Translations under genes and position numbers: made by a program
DNA from: Microplitis mediator
Lineage: Eukaryota > Arthropoda > Insecta > Hymenoptera > Braconidae
Length of the DNA: 64,000 bases
Assembly (NCBI RefSeq): GCF_029852145.1
Contig: NC_079976.1
Span: forward strand, 16,327,117-16,391,116
Direction: 5' to 3'
In this document: one piece after another, positions 1 to 11,832 of the stretch
How positions within the stretch are numbered: position 1 is the stretch's first letter
How the letters are laid out: each line of letters starts with the position of its first letter
The notes under the pieces: generated by a model
The model's database searches: none
What the model was told of the DNA's origin: nothing
What the model saw: only the letters and a program-made list of their open reading frames with translations

Positions 1-440
1 CACCACTAAAACTCAGACAACAAGAACCCGAAAGTAGCGACATGTATGTATTCAAATATGAACTTGCTATACTGACTGGTAGTCTTGTTATACCGACCAG
101 TGGTTTTTAGGCAGGAATAGTTTGAATTTGAATTTTATAATTTAATCAAATTGTTAATCATTCTATTAAACTCGTTTAAAATAATTTTCATATCTTATGA
201 CTATAAATATTTTTTATAGAATGTACAATGTACATAATATAATAAATAATAATTAATTTAAGTATAGAAATTATTCAAATTATAAACATAACTTAACAAT
301 TCTCAAGATATATTTATAAATTCACTAGATTTATAAAACCTTTACATCATTGTTTTGTTCTTACAAAAATAACAATCTTTTGTGGACGGAAGTATACCGT
401 CACATTTCCCAATATCAAGTAAATCAGACAAATAATGGCG
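1..440. other. AT-rich non-coding sequence
   Basis: No reading frame of note. A short near-repeat around a 'gaccagt/gactggt' core lies near 70-105; the rest is A/T-rich. Confidence 0.5.
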
Positions 441-857
441 TCAACAGCGACGATAATTTTTTATATTTTTAACTGTCTCTAATTTTTTAGGTAATTTGTT
501 CCAAATTTGATCTATTTGATCTGGTGCATGTTTAATGATAAATTCAGCAGGTAAATAAGCAATGTCTTCTGATGTCATATCGTCCATATTTTGATATACT
601 TGATAGTAAGTTGATATTGATCTGGCTATTGATGTAGTAGAACAATTTCCAAGAAACCAATTTCTTAAACATCTTACATTATTATTAGTACAGGAATCAT
701 AATTCTCAGAGTTATGAAATTTTTCGTATGGACAAAAATAATTTCCAATAAAATTTTTCAATGATGGACATTTCAACTCCTCTAGATCAATGATCGATTT
801 TTTATCATAAAGTACTGAATTCAGATGTAACTGAAGTTCCGAACGTTCGTTGAACAA
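441..857 (-). pseudogene. Family B protein, C-terminal fragment (copy 1)
   Basis: This 138-codon frame matches the C-terminal half of the copies at 16655-19290 and 34151-34640. Shared features are a 'IIDLEEL' segment, then a C...H...C pattern ending in C(T/A)xxNV, then a tail with IDQIWNKLPKKL followed by YRRC. The tail matches the left-over C-terminus at 19046-19290, which has IDFAWHKLPERL and YRR. The N-terminal half is absent: upstream on the minus strand the sequence becomes unrelated tandem repeat. I do not recognise the family with certainty. An acidic residue followed by C, H and C could suggest a zinc-stabilised nuclease-like fold, but that is speculation. It is probably a truncated copy of a transposon- or virus-associated gene. 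Confidence 0.55.
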
Positions 858-939
858 AATTATCTAGATAATTTAAGAAAATAATCTAAGGCCAGGAACA
901 CTCTAACAAGATTAAAATTGGTACAGAGTCAAGTCTTAA

Positions 940-1340
940 CGGGTCAAATAGTCAATTATCCAAAACCACTATCTGAATCCACCTTCAAATACCTCACCCT
1001 CAAAAGAAGTATATTTCAACAGTCCGTCATACCCACTCCAAGAAATATAAAAAAATTCTCAATATGTCTTCTCTTTATGTAGAATATATCTGCCCAGTTT
1101 GGGTTCGGCGAAATCAACCTCCTCACCTACCCTCACGTCAAAGAAGTATAAATCGCTAAAGACGGTCTATTATACCCATTCCAAAAATTTCTGAAGAAAT
1201 TCTTATAATATTCTCTCATTATGTTAAATATATCCGCCCAGTTTTAGTTCGGCGGAATCAACCCCTTTACCTACCTTCATACTACTGAAGTAACTTTCTG
1301 TAAAGTCAGTTCATTCTATCCCTGCTGAATATATAATTTT
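940..1340. repeat. Diverged tandem repeat, period about 142 bp
   Basis: The phrase 'atatatctgcccagttt' near 1084 recurs as 'atatatccgcccagttt' near 1226. The flanking 'cctcacctaccctca..gaagta' and 'atacccattcc' blocks recur at the same spacing, and an earlier partial unit begins near 945. About 2.5 units; no coding content. Confidence 0.6.
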
Positions 1341-1344
1341 GAAA

Positions 1345-2740
1345 GTTTAATTAAAAAAAAAAAAAAATAATTATCTAAGAGTTATGAATTTCAGAAATTT
1401 TATTTCCTGAATGTTATGCTACTCGACAGAAATTACCGTCCGATATCATACATAGCTCTATGTAAGATACTATTAATACATCTATTAATCACCAATATTT
1501 TAACGTTTATACAGTGTAAAAAATTTGGTGTGAATACAAATTTTATTTTAATCAGAATTCCCGCCACATTAGTCCGCCACTCAGAGTTCCGGAGTTTTAG
1601 AAAAAATTACTCTGCATGTGTGAATCGGGAGTTTTTTGAAGCGGAGTGGTCTCGGAGGGGCGCTGACTTTATTTCTCTCCGGTCCGGAGTTATAACATTT
1701 AAACGAATTTATATTAAACTGTTAAACAGTGGGTGCCTGCGAGTTCGCGTGTGTGTGTGCGAGTATGTGTGTGTGAGTGCACGATTGCGTGTGTGTGTGT
1801 GTCTGAATGTGTGCGTGTGTGTCTGCCTATCAGCTGATCAGTAATGTCATACGCGCGTTCATATTTCGATTTTATTTAGTGGAGTTATTTCTTATCAACA
1901 ATATTTTCAAACCTTCTCTCCGGAGTGAAATTCACTCCAGAGAGATTAAATTGATAAAATATTATCTACTCCGTGAAAACTCCCCTGCAGAGTGAATTTC
2001 ACTCCAAGAGGAGTATTAACATTTTGATATAAGTAGTTTGAAAATCATATCAATTAAATCATTTTTATCATCAAATTATGTTACTACTCGAGTGGTAACG
2101 ATAAATTTTTCTCCAAAGTTTTAAATCTTTTGTTTTCAATGATGATGTTCACTTCTATCGTTTCGTTTGTTTTAATAACTATCCACTTTCATACTTATAA
2201 CAGCCATTGAATTTATCTTGTGACATCTCGTTTACTGTAATCTTTTATGCTCATTAAAATTATCAAGCTATAATAATATCGAAAGTTAAAGAAAATTATT
2301 AACTTAATACACAACACATACATTTGTTTGTTCATCATTTAATTTATTGTGCATACAGTTTGTTCTTTAATATTATTGTTTATTATCTGTCAATTTATCA
2401 ATTTCAATATCTTGACTACACAGAAAATTGTTATTGCAATCAGTAATTTTTTTATCTTTATTTAAAGTTTGAAATTTTAATTATGGAGTGCAAAACTAAA
2501 AATGCGTGCAATATTGCACAAATAATTGTTGATAACGTTTCCAACATAAATGAGGTGTCATTCCACAGCACAGGTAAAGGATCACTGTGCTAAAAAGTGA
2601 GTGAATTAATATTCTATATTACTTTAAAAAAATTATATTTGTTTAGTGAACACGCAATTTGTATTGAGAAAATAGATTATATCATTTTTTTATCAGCGTT
2701 AACATAAAAAAAAAAAAAAAAATATTATAACTACATCATA
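1345..2740. other. Non-coding, GT-rich microsatellite and AT-rich DNA
   Basis: Holds an imperfect GT repeat (about 1745-1830) and small palindromes built on 'ggagt/actcc' (1915-2015). The remainder is AT-rich. The open frames across the GT repeat have repetitive Cys/Val composition and are not genes. Confidence 0.5.
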
Positions 2741-2754
2741 ACCTGATTAAATTA

Positions 2755-3495
2755 AATTTTCTAATTTTGTTTATGTAAATGTTCAAGTGCTCTTATAGAT
2801 GTCGTCCATGATTTCAGTCAGAATTAAAATATTTTCTTCGCGGGAAAGATAGTCGGGTGTAGTTCGCTCCGTCAGCTGTCACAATCAGAGCGACTAATTT
2901 CACATAGTAAATATGAATAAAAAAAAATAACAATAATAATAACAGTAATTAAAAAAAAACAAATAATAACCTAATAATAACATTAGATTTGTCTAAATCA
3001 ACTTTATTATTCAAATGTTTGAATGCTCTAATAGATGTCACCCACAATTTTGGTCGGAATTTGAATATTCTCCCGCGAGACAGATAATAGGGTGTCATTT
3101 GCTTCGTCAGCTGTTACATTCAGAGTGACTAAATTCAAAAAGTAAATGTGAATTAAAAAAATAAAATAATAATACTAAGAGTAATTAAAAAAAGAAAATT
3201 ATAACCTGATAATTACATTAGATTTGTCTAGATCAGTTTAATTTATTTAAATGATTGAATGCTCTGATAGATGTCACCCAAAATTGTTGTCGGAATTCAT
3301 ATATTTTCCCGCGAGAAAGATAATCGGGTGTCGTTTGCTCCACCAGCTGTCACATTCAAAGCGACTAATTTCACAAAGCAAATTTGAATTAAAAAAATTA
3401 AATAATAATAATAAAAACAATAATTAAAAAAAAAAACAAATAATAACCTGATAATTACATTAGATTTGTCTAGATTAATTTTATGTATTTAAATG
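2755..3495. repeat. Tandem repeat, three units of about 237 bp
   Basis: Units begin near 2777, 3014 and 3249, each with 'aatg(t/a)t(c/t)(a/g)a(g/a)tgctct' followed by 'atagatgtc'. Each contains a 'gcgaga/cgggaaagat..tcgggtgt' block, then 'cagctgtcacatt', and ends with an A-rich tract and 'acattagatttgtctagatca'. The array ends exactly where the MITE at 3501 begins. Confidence 0.75.
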
Positions 3496-3500
3496 TTATA

Positions 3501-4191
3501 AGGTAAAAGCCCCTATACCCGGTCACTTTTCATTGGAGTGAGATTAAATCACTCAATATAAATTAATAAATAAAATGAAAAACCATATTTGTTTTTTATA
3601 GTTATTTTTTGAAGTTTCGAGTATTAGAATAAAATTTAAATTTGAAGAATAATGCTGATAATTAATTATTATTAATTTTATAAATAAGGTCCTTCAGTGT
3701 ACCCGTAGTCGTTTACTAAAAATTGTGATGTACCATTACTCGATCAACACATGGCCCTATAGTCGCTCGAAAACAATATCAATTAAACTATGATAAGTTT
3801 ATTGATTTGGAAAATAATTTACAAATTATACTACTTTATTCTTTCATAATATAAAATTCCATGAATTTTAAAAATGCATTTAATGAGATATAGTTATAAC
3901 AATTCTTAAAAAAAATTTGACGTAACCTAAATTTAATCTAACGAATGAACGTTAAAAGTATAAAATGCCCGGCTGAGCGCGATTTTGAAAACAGTCATTT
4001 AATTTAAATTTATAATCTATCATAAAATAATTTGATACATCACATTTTAATAGATTTAGATCCACAGATGATTATTTATCAATAATAATATTTTTAGTTG
4101 TAATTTTTTTTTTACAAAAATTATAAAAAAACGCCTTAAACAGTTAAAGTAAGCGACTAATGGTACTGAGCGGGTATAGGGGCTTTTACCT
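3501..4191. mobile_element. Non-autonomous DNA transposon (MITE) with TA duplication
   Basis: The ends are inverted: AGGTAAAAGCCCCTATACCC at the left and its complement at the right. About 25 bp match with one mismatch. Dinucleotides TA (3499-3500) and TA (4192-4193) flank the 691-bp element, as in Tc1/mariner-type insertions. There is no coding capacity. Sub-terminal 'agtcg(c/t)t' motifs recur inside both ends. The superfamily is inferred only from the TA duplication. Confidence 0.8.
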
Positions 4192-4194
4192 TAA

Positions 4195-5232
4195 TAATTT
4201 TTAAAAAAATTGGAAAAAAAATTTTGAAAAAAATTTGTTTTTTTTCGATATTTTTCTTCTATATTATCTTCACAATTGATTTTGATGTTAAAAAAAATCA
4301 ATTGTGACGATAATAAAGAAGAAAAATATCGAAAAAAAAAAAAAATCGAAAAAATCAATTTTCGTGAAAAAAAAAAATTTGAAAAAAATTTTTTTTCTAA
4401 TTTCTCTCAATAATTACTGTTTTTGATTGAAGAAATGAAGTTTGTCCCAAAAAAAAATATTTTGACATTGCAGAAATGATTGAAAACCAAAGAATCGCTC
4501 ATTATGCGATTTTTGGCAAAATCGATAAATTTAAAGCTCCAGAACATTAAGAAAGAAAAATCGCAGCGCTTTGAAATTTTTAGGGTTCTTTCAGGACACT
4601 TTGAGGTTGAAAAAGAAAGACGGTATCCTTTGTTCATCGGTTATATCCAAAGTTATACCAAGATTTTCGAATATCCTTAAATATGCGATTTTTTACCTGT
4701 TTTTTAATGAACATTATCGCTTCAAAAAAAATTTTTCCATCAAAAGCCACTAATTTTGCCTTATAGAGAATGTTTTGCAGTTTTCAAAACTCACTTCCAT
4801 TCTCTGTACGACCAATACCTTCAGAGTTATTGATTACCAATGCCAAAATGGACTTTTTTACTTTGATCAATGATAACTCGGCACCAAATCGTCGTAGAGA
4901 CTTTTTGAGGCCGGCAAATTAAAGGGCCTAAATTTTCCTAGATTAATTATAAGGTCAGATTATCAAACAAAATTTATTAAAGCCCATAGACTTGTGGGAA
5001 GACAAGCAAAAATTTTGAAAATTTTTGTTTTGTCGGTTTTCTTAGGATTACTCCAGACCCGTGCATGATAAAAAAATTAGGATTCCAGATCTGAAAACTA
5101 GAAACTTAAGACTACAATTTGCTTCTTTTTGTTTTTTTCTATGACCATATTTCACCGATTTACAGCATGATGAGAATCATCCAAAAATTTTGAATTTTTT
5201 TTCTATCTCTTAATTTTTGGGACCAGTGTATA
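4195..5232. repeat. Half of a foldback repeat, related to the palindrome centre at 45.4-47.5 kb
   Basis: From about 4500 to 5232 this sequence matches, with divergence, each arm of the foldback element at 45440-47537. Shared blocks include 'aaaatcgataaatttaaagct', 'ggacactttgaggttgaaaaa', 'tgatcaatgataactcggc' and a terminal 'gaccagtgtata'. The left part is poly-A/T with a local inverted repeat (4237-4335, 'tcgatatttttcttc' and complement). Only one arm is present, so it is a solo half-element. The small frames inside are repeat sequence, not genes. Confidence 0.7.
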
Positions 5233-5334
5233 TTTTTCAATAAGGAGGTTCCTTCCTTATCCTGCCCTTCGTATCCCTTAATAACCGATTTCTCCTTCTC
5301 TATTATACGGAAAGTCTGGATCGCCTCGAGAATA

Positions 5335-5652
5335 CACGGAGAAAAATGTTGGCTCGAAACCTACCAATTTTTATTATGCTGTCGACCAAACTTGGAACAG
5401 GAAGAGAAGCATCCAAAATATTATTATGCTCATACGAAAAATTACTATACTATATCGTAATACTTATTACGCTCGAGACACTTTTCGATAATATTTAATA
5501 ATAATTACTTCCATACATTATAATAATTGTGATGCGGCATAATAATTTTTCATAAAAGCATAATTAGTTTTTGGATGCTTCACTTTCTGTTTCAAGCTTG
5601 GTCGACAACATAATAAGAATTGGTAGGTTTTGAGCCAACGTTTATCTCCGTG
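5335..5652. mobile_element. Palindromic MITE, TA-flanked
   Basis: The left arm starts CACGGAGAAAAATGTTGGCT and the right arm is its near-complement ending AACGTTTATCTCCGTG. Similarity continues about 100 bp inward (GAAGCATCCAAAA..TTATGCT in both arms). TA lies immediately outside both ends. No coding capacity. Confidence 0.75.
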
Positions 5653-5689
5653 TACAGTCCCGTGTGTGTGTATGTGTGTCTGTGTGTGT

Positions 5690-6050
5690 CAGAACACATA
5701 CCCCAATAGCACAGTTTGCTCAGCAAAAGTTTACTTTCCAATAGTCTCCTGAAATTTTTCGTCAAATGTTTGTCAACTTCGGGCTTTTCTATTTTTGACG
5801 ACACTTCGTGTACAACTCGCTCTGCAATTTGACGTTAATTTACTGCCCGAATGAGAATGCAAATTCCCTTTAAAGTTGTACACAAATTGTCGTCAAAAAC
5901 AGAAGAGCCTTAGGTTGACGGACATTTGATGAAAAATTCAAGGAAGCTTTTGTTATGGTTTTTTCCTAGTAACAAAAGTTACTTCTGAATCGAGAAAAAA
6001 TTAACCGAAAATTTTTATTTCAAACTTTTGCCGTCAAATTGTCAACAGAT
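5690..6050. repeat. Foldback (inverted-repeat) unit
   Basis: The block 5748-5817 ('tttttcgtcaaatg' to 'gacgacacttcgtgtacaact') is repeated in inverse orientation at 5874-5944. A short GT-rich tract (5660-5690) precedes it. It looks like a decayed MITE or foldback element; the ends could not be fixed. Confidence 0.5.
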
Positions 6051-6216
6051 TCGGGCAGCAAATTTCGGTCATTTTAATTGTCAATTTCGAGCTATAATGG
6101 CTATAAGAGTACTTTTCTGCTTAACAGCATTATTTAAAATAATTCTAAAATGTCACCGTACGATGGTTGGTATGGATCAATGGATTCATCAAATTGAACG
6201 GTATATAATATAAGCT

Positions 6217-6291
6217 TGGATAGCTCAACTGGAAAAGCATATGTCGTGTAACTGACATGATCTGCGCTCGATTCCCAGTTCAGACTATCCA
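6217..6291 (+). tRNA. tRNA-like sequence (SINE head or tRNA pseudogene)
   Basis: A 75-nt segment begins TGGATAG and ends CTATCCA, giving a perfect 7-bp acceptor stem. An A-box-like TAGCTCAACTGG is followed by an ATGTC/GACAT anticodon-type stem and a B-box-like GCTCGATTCCC. The anticodon loop seems to be 8 nt and the T stem is imperfect, so a working tRNA is unlikely. It is more probably a tRNA-derived SINE promoter or a pseudogene. Confidence 0.45.
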
Positions 6292-6344
6292 TTTTTAACT
6301 TCCCGCAGAGAAAATCAACGATTTTCAAAAAATTCGGGAAGTTA

Positions 6345-7430
6345 TTTTTTAGATTTCTTTATGGACTTTCGACATAGGTTTCTTCCTTATCCTGCCCCAT
6401 CTCCATCTATCATAATTCTGCTTCCTCATAATATGCAAGTACGGAACTCTTCATGTATACAATTCCGTATGTGTGCATAGTCGCATATATTTTCCTGTTT
6501 CACAGCATTATTAAAAATTTACTAATTAAATAATTATTCCAGACTGAGAATATAACTCCGCTTCGCGTTCGAGGTGTGCAAAGAAGTACGCCACCCATTA
6601 AGAGCGTAATGATTTCCTTATATATTGTCATTTGCCTACTGAAATATACCAATAAATAATTATGTAACTTGCGTCTGAAGAGAACAATTGAAATCATTCG
6701 CAACATGCATATGGCTCATTTTTTGCGAAGTTGAAAAGATCTAAAAAAAATAGTATATTGTATGACAAGAGATGAAACAAGACGATTTTAGACTAGGATG
6801 AGGTTGGCTGCCCGAGCCACAGGCGAGGGCTGACATCAGCCGCAGCCTGAAATCATGTTTTATCCTGGGTCACACACTACATCGTTCATGATTACCTGCA
6901 TCGGAACTTCAAGATTCTGTGTCAGCAGCCAGTCAGAAACAAGTTAATTTTAAGCCGATGATGCGGAGAACTGTTAGAGAATGTGAAATATGTGATTTAT
7001 AGTAACTTATTAAATAGTAAATAAGTCAAAAATATTATTTTCACTCATTTTATAGTAATTTTATTTAGTTCATTTAAACTGTCACTTAAAAATAAAATAA
7101 GTAAACTAAAGTGACAAGTAAACACATGAAAGTAATAAGGCTACAATTGAACATTAAATATAACGGACACCGGGCAGAAACAATTGTGTTTCTTCCCTTA
7201 GCTGTATGAAAGCATTTTTGAATTACGAATTCGCTAGCAGTTGTTTGCAGCATCGGCTCAAAACTAGCTTGTTCGGCGGGCTATCGAGATACTAAAACTC
7301 CAAGTTTCGATGCTGGTATCATGAAAAATTTATTACATATGAAAAAAGTACTAAAATTTAATGAATATTATCTGAATAAATTTTCAATTCTGCTATATAC
7401 TTATTTATGTTATGCATAATTTCTTTGAAA
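6345..7430. other. Non-coding region
   Basis: Nothing convincing found. A GC-richer patch at 6790-6880 ('ggctgcccgagccacaggcgagggctgacatcagccgcagcc') contains short self-complementary runs and may be a MITE remnant. Confidence 0.4.
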
Positions 7431-7439
7431 ATGACACAA

Positions 7440-8345
7440 TTTCACGCCCATCATATAGATAATATATCGTGTTTTTAAATATTTCACGGTGGATTTTTTT
7501 CGGCGCCGCATTTTATTATCTCCCAACAACACCCTCGAAACACTAACGGTGTAAATTGACCAGTAAAACCCTTACAGCTATCCCCAAACATACTAAATTA
7601 ATAATAAATCGTGTTTTTTAATTATTTTACAATGGATTCTTTTCGGCGCTTAGTCTTATTATCTCCCAATAACACTCTCGAACTACTAACGGTGTGAATT
7701 GACTAGTGAAACCCTTTCCTGCCATCCCTAAACATACTAAGTGAATAATAAACCGTGTTTTTAAATATTTTACAGTAGATTCTTTTTGGCGCTGCGTCTT
7801 GTTATCTCCCAATAACACCCTCGATCTACTAACGGTGTTAATTGACTAGTGAAACCTTTTTAGCCATCCCTGAACATACTAAATTTATAATAAAACGTAT
7901 TTTTAAATATTTCACGGTAGATTCTTTTCGGCGCTTCGTCTTATTATCTCCCAATAACACCCTTAAACTACTAACGGTATTAATTGACTAGTAAAACCCT
8001 TTTCAGCCATCCCTAAACATACTAAGTGAATAATAAATCGTGTTTTGAAATATTTTACAGTAGATTCTTTTTGGCGCTGCGTCTTATCGTCTTCCGAGGA
8101 CCCCCTAGAAATACTATCGGTGTAAATTGACCAGTAAATCCTTTACAGCCATTCCCAAGTAAACCGAGTGAATAATAAATTGTGTTTTTGAATAATTCCT
8201 GGTGGAGTTTTTTGGCTTAGCATTTCACCACCTTTTAAGAACACCCTGGTATTACTATTGGTGTAATTGACCGCCAAAACCTTTGCAGCTATCCCTGAAC
8301 TTACTAAATTAATAATAAATCGTGTTTATCTGTAATTACCTTTAA
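7440..8345. repeat. Tandem array, about six units of about 143 bp
   Basis: The marker 'ataataaatcgtgtttttaaata' recurs near 7449, 7602, 7748, 7889, 8033, 8176 and 8313. Between markers are 'ttcggcgc', 'ttattatctcccaa(t/c)aacaccct', 'ctaacggtgt(a/t)aattgac' and 'cagccatccctaaacatactaa'. Units are diverged by substitutions and small indels. The last ends just before the solo LTR at 8360. This is satellite-like. Confidence 0.8.
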
Positions 8346-8359
8346 TAATTTTTTTACTG

Positions 8360-10256
8360 TATGACAGAGTGATTAGCTTGCCAAGTCTGGTCGCACCTAA
8401 GTATTATAGACGAATATTAGGGCGCCACTGAAAGATGGACTCGGCCTTCCAGAACCGGATGTTAATGTAATTTTATTAGACGCTCAGGGTCGTTGTAAAA
8501 TTATAGTTTTGTGAGAGAGGAGAGGAATAATGAACAGGCTGAAATAAATTTATTAAACGCTTTAATTTCACTTCTTATCCATTAAGCACCTTGCTTTTAT
8601 TTTATTTTCCCTTTTATTAACAACTAATAACCTTATGACAAACTAAATGCGTCCCCTGGACGTTTACTTATGACAAACTATACTTATGACAAACTAAACT
8701 TATGACAAACTAATTTTGTCTCCTGGACGTTTTCCACACTCCCACACACACGTATTTTAAGCGTCTTCCGGACGTAACACACTCACACACACTCTCTCGT
8801 TGAAAAACCGTCCACAGGACGTTAACCCGCATTTCTTATTTCCTAGTGTCCACCGGACATATCTTAAACCTAACTTAAATTTTTGTCCACCGGACTTACA
8901 TCACAGACACAGTTTCATTTAATTAACATTAATTTGACTCTATTTAAGACTCTACTTTCATTTTGAACTTTTAATATCATCACAATCTTTCCACCCAAAA
9001 TTTTATGACTCTAATCCAACTAAAATTCCAATATAAAATTTTCACATTAATTCATTCCGATTACAATTTATCACTCCCGTAATTTCCAATTAACTCACTG
9101 ATTTTACACATATTAATTAATTAATTATTCCTTATAATTTTCCACTAATAATTTGCCACTATTTTTATACATTAATTTACTTCACACTAAAATAATCCGT
9201 TTCTTTCCATTTTACTCAATAACAATTTATCACAATTCTAGCGTCCTTTTTATGACTTCATTTTATTTAAATGTTTTAATTAATTAGCTTAAAATTAATT
9301 TATAATTAAATTACGACTAGAATTACGTTATGAATTGACTGGAATTTCGGCCATTGAGTTGGAGTCACTCGGGTCCTGAATTTTACTGACGAATTCGAGT
9401 AAATTAAAGTTTATTTATGAATTTATTCAGCCACTGTAATAAATTCCGGCCTTAATTAATTTACTGACGTTATCGAATAATTTATTTAATTAATTATTTA
9501 CGCGGAAAAATTATTTTATTCCAGCCAAAGGCCTCGAAAAAAATAATTCAGAGTTATAGACACAATATAGCGAATAAGAGCGGCGCGACAACTTTTGAAA
9601 AGACGAGGCGCATGGTTGTAATGGCCAACGACCTACAACTTCCAATTTATATACGCGAGAACCAACGGAAAGATATTAATTAAATTAATTATAATTAATT
9701 TCGCCATTGGAATAAAAATTCCGGCCTTAATTAATTATAATTTTACCTTGATGAATTTTACAGCAGCAACCCGATGAGACTTGTAGCTGATGTTCGGCTA
9801 TTCCTCCAACTGTCGTCCAGTTTTCCTTACAGGTAAATCTGCTCTTCTGGTTCTCGATTGTCCGGTTTGTTCTCACTCCAGATTATTCAGGTCCTCGTCT
9901 TGCCTCGGATAGAATGGTGTAGATAAATTAAATGTTGTATTTAATGCGTCTAATCACTAGTCGTACACTTCACTTAGGCGTCCATCGCCTTCGGTCGTCC
10001 GACTCACTCTCTCTGATTTTCGGCACTGCCCTCCCTTATAACTCTTCGATTCACCCCCGGAAAACTTATCCCTACTATATTAATTAGCCAAAGAGAGGGA
10101 CGGATGTTCGGGTCTCACTGATTAGCGACACCCGGTGACATGTCGAATCACTCAATTTAATAAACCGGGTTATAATTAGGACCCGTTATCGACCGTGGAC
10201 AAATCCAAATTTAGATCTTAATAAATAGCCATTGGAATCTATTTTACCTTGTTACA
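8360..10256 (-). mobile_element. Solo LTR, minus orientation
   Basis: Four-base duplications ACTG at 8356-8359 and 10257-10260 flank 1,897 bp. Read on the minus strand it begins TGTAACAAGG and ends CTGTCATA, a TG...TA pair. It has no coding capacity. It contains a short tandem repeat of 'cttatgacaaacta' (about 8665-8715) and several 'cgtcc(a/t)cnggac' palindromes (8650-8900). The calls rest on the duplication plus LTR-like start; no second LTR or internal region is present. Confidence 0.65.
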
Positions 10257-10339
10257 ACTGTGAACAATTCTCGCAATTCAATTTAACCTCATCGTAATCA
10301 TTGGTTTCAATTGATTTCCATACTTAGATATCTCAAAAA

Positions 10340-11134
10340 TTGAAACGGAAAAATAGTAGGATGTTGCGCAATGATCTGAGGCATAAATGGGCACAAGGGC
10401 CCCTCAAAATGGACGTGTTTAAAATTCTTCCCTCGAGACAACCATCCATGCTTCCTGATACTCCTGGTACTGCTTCCATTCCTGACTGCTCTTTTGAGAC
10501 TTCTGGCATTCCTGGCTCTCCTGATATCCCTGATACTGCTTCCATTACTGACTCTTCTGGCATTCCTGACACTCCTGATACTCCTCAGACTGGTTGTATT
10601 CTTGGCTCTCCTGATACTCCTGACACTCTCGATAATCTTGACACTATTTCTGTACTTATAGTGAAAGGAGGTGGTTGTTCGACTATTGCTTCACTTGACA
10701 CGTATGATATAATACCAAACGAAGGTAAAGGTAGTTGTCTTTTTCGGGCATTCTCACAAGCTTCATTTGGTTATGAAAATGAGCACATCCACCTTCGATT
10801 CATTATGGTGCAAACAGTATTTGAAAATTGGGAAACTGAACAAAATTATCTTTTGTTGGTTTACGCAGTATTAACTTTTCATACACGTAATCAATACAAA
10901 AGATGTCTCAGTAAAATTTTAGAATTCGCAACGCAGTTTGAAATAAATATTTTTTCCAAGATATTTAACATTCCTGTTAGGTTGTTTGTAAAAAATTCTA
11001 ATACCGATACCATCTTTTCCCTTCAGTCGACTTTTTCCGAAAAACCCGTTACAAATGAAGATAATTGCATTAATTTGTCGTTTAGTGGTGATTATAATCA
11101 GGGCCATTTTGAATTATTAAAAAAAAATCGATAA
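10340..11134 (+). CDS. OTU-like cysteine protease ORF of a DNA transposon
   Basis: The 264-codon frame has a low-complexity N-terminus of Pro-Asp-Thr repeats (residues about 35-100), then an OTU-like segment. The likely catalytic cysteine is in KGSCLFRAFSQASFG (residues about 130-145), and a C-terminal GHFELL carries the likely histidine. The usual Asp three residues before the cysteine (DGxC) is Lys here. OTU domains are deubiquitinase-type proteases and are found fused to some insect transposases. The downstream frames to 15190 look like the rest of the same gene, so this is probably the N-terminal part of a broken transposase polyprotein. Confidence 0.6.
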   Translation: MKRKNSRMLRNDLRHKWAQGPLKMDVFKILPSRQPSMLPDTPGTASIPDCSFETSGIPGSPDIPDTASITDSSGIPDTPDTPQTGCILGSPDTPDTLDNLDTISVLIVKGGGCSTIASLDTYDIIPNEGKGSCLFRAFSQASFGYENEHIHLRFIMVQTVFENWETEQNYLLLVYAVLTFHTRNQYKRCLSKILEFATQFEINIFSKIFNIPVRLFVKNSNTDTIFSLQSTFSEKPVTNEDNCINLSFSGDYNQGHFELLKKNR

Positions 11135-11139
11135 AATAT

Positions 11140-11832
11140 GTAAAATACAATTTGAATTCCTTCAAATCTAACTTTACTTACAAGCTATGCTTACGTCAGA
11201 ATAAATCCTGTGAGTTTGATAATATTAAATATAGTGATGATGAAAAATTGAACGACGTAGATATAGTCGAACCAGAGAACCCTATTAGTTGTAACGCGAA
11301 CAGTAGTTCTTTAACTACTAATAGTGATAATGATAAATTAACTGATGTTGACAGTGACAATAATTATAATAGTTTGATCTGCGACATTAATGCTTTATTA
11401 GGTGATTCTAAGTCTAGTTCTATCAAAGATATTGATGATAAGTTTTGTAGTTTGAATAATAATAAATCTGGAAATCTTGATATTTTAAAAAATAATTAAG
11501 TTATAATACAAATGTCGCGGAAAAAAATGTTAATTTGGATCAAGATGAAATCATGACTTTTTCACCACTTCAAGGTTCAAGTGATCTTTTGACTTTGTGT
11601 ACTGATAACAAGGACTCTTTCAATTTTATTGAGGTTGATCATGAAGATTATCATGACAGACATAATATTCTTCCTTCACCTACAAAGTCGATTTCATCGG
11701 AAAGTGAATTTACGTTATCAAACGATGAAGATTGCAGTTCAAATGATGCTGAAGAAGAAGAAAAAATTCGAAAAAAATAAAAAAAAAATACACAAATATC
11801 TGACAATGAAGAAAATAATCTTGAAATGAATA
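11140..11832 (+). pseudogene. Acidic Asn/Ser-rich linker of the broken OTU-transposase gene
   Basis: Two short frames (11152-11499 and 11535-11780) encode Asp/Asn/Ser-rich, probably disordered sequence. They lie between the OTU segment and the zinc-binding/transposase segments, and change frame relative to both. No independent function is suggested. Confidence 0.4.

Noticed and set aside
1416..1995. Open frames of 142 and 62 codons across the GT-rich tract
   Set aside because: Composition comes from the GT microsatellite (runs of Cys/Val) and no domain is visible.
6134..6328. Antisense frame over the tRNA-like sequence
   Set aside because: No coding features; the tRNA-like fold explains the sequence better.
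7440..8345. Regularly spaced repeats that might suggest a CRISPR array
   Set aside because: The whole 143-bp unit repeats, spacers are not unique and no cas genes occur; the genome is eukaryotic.
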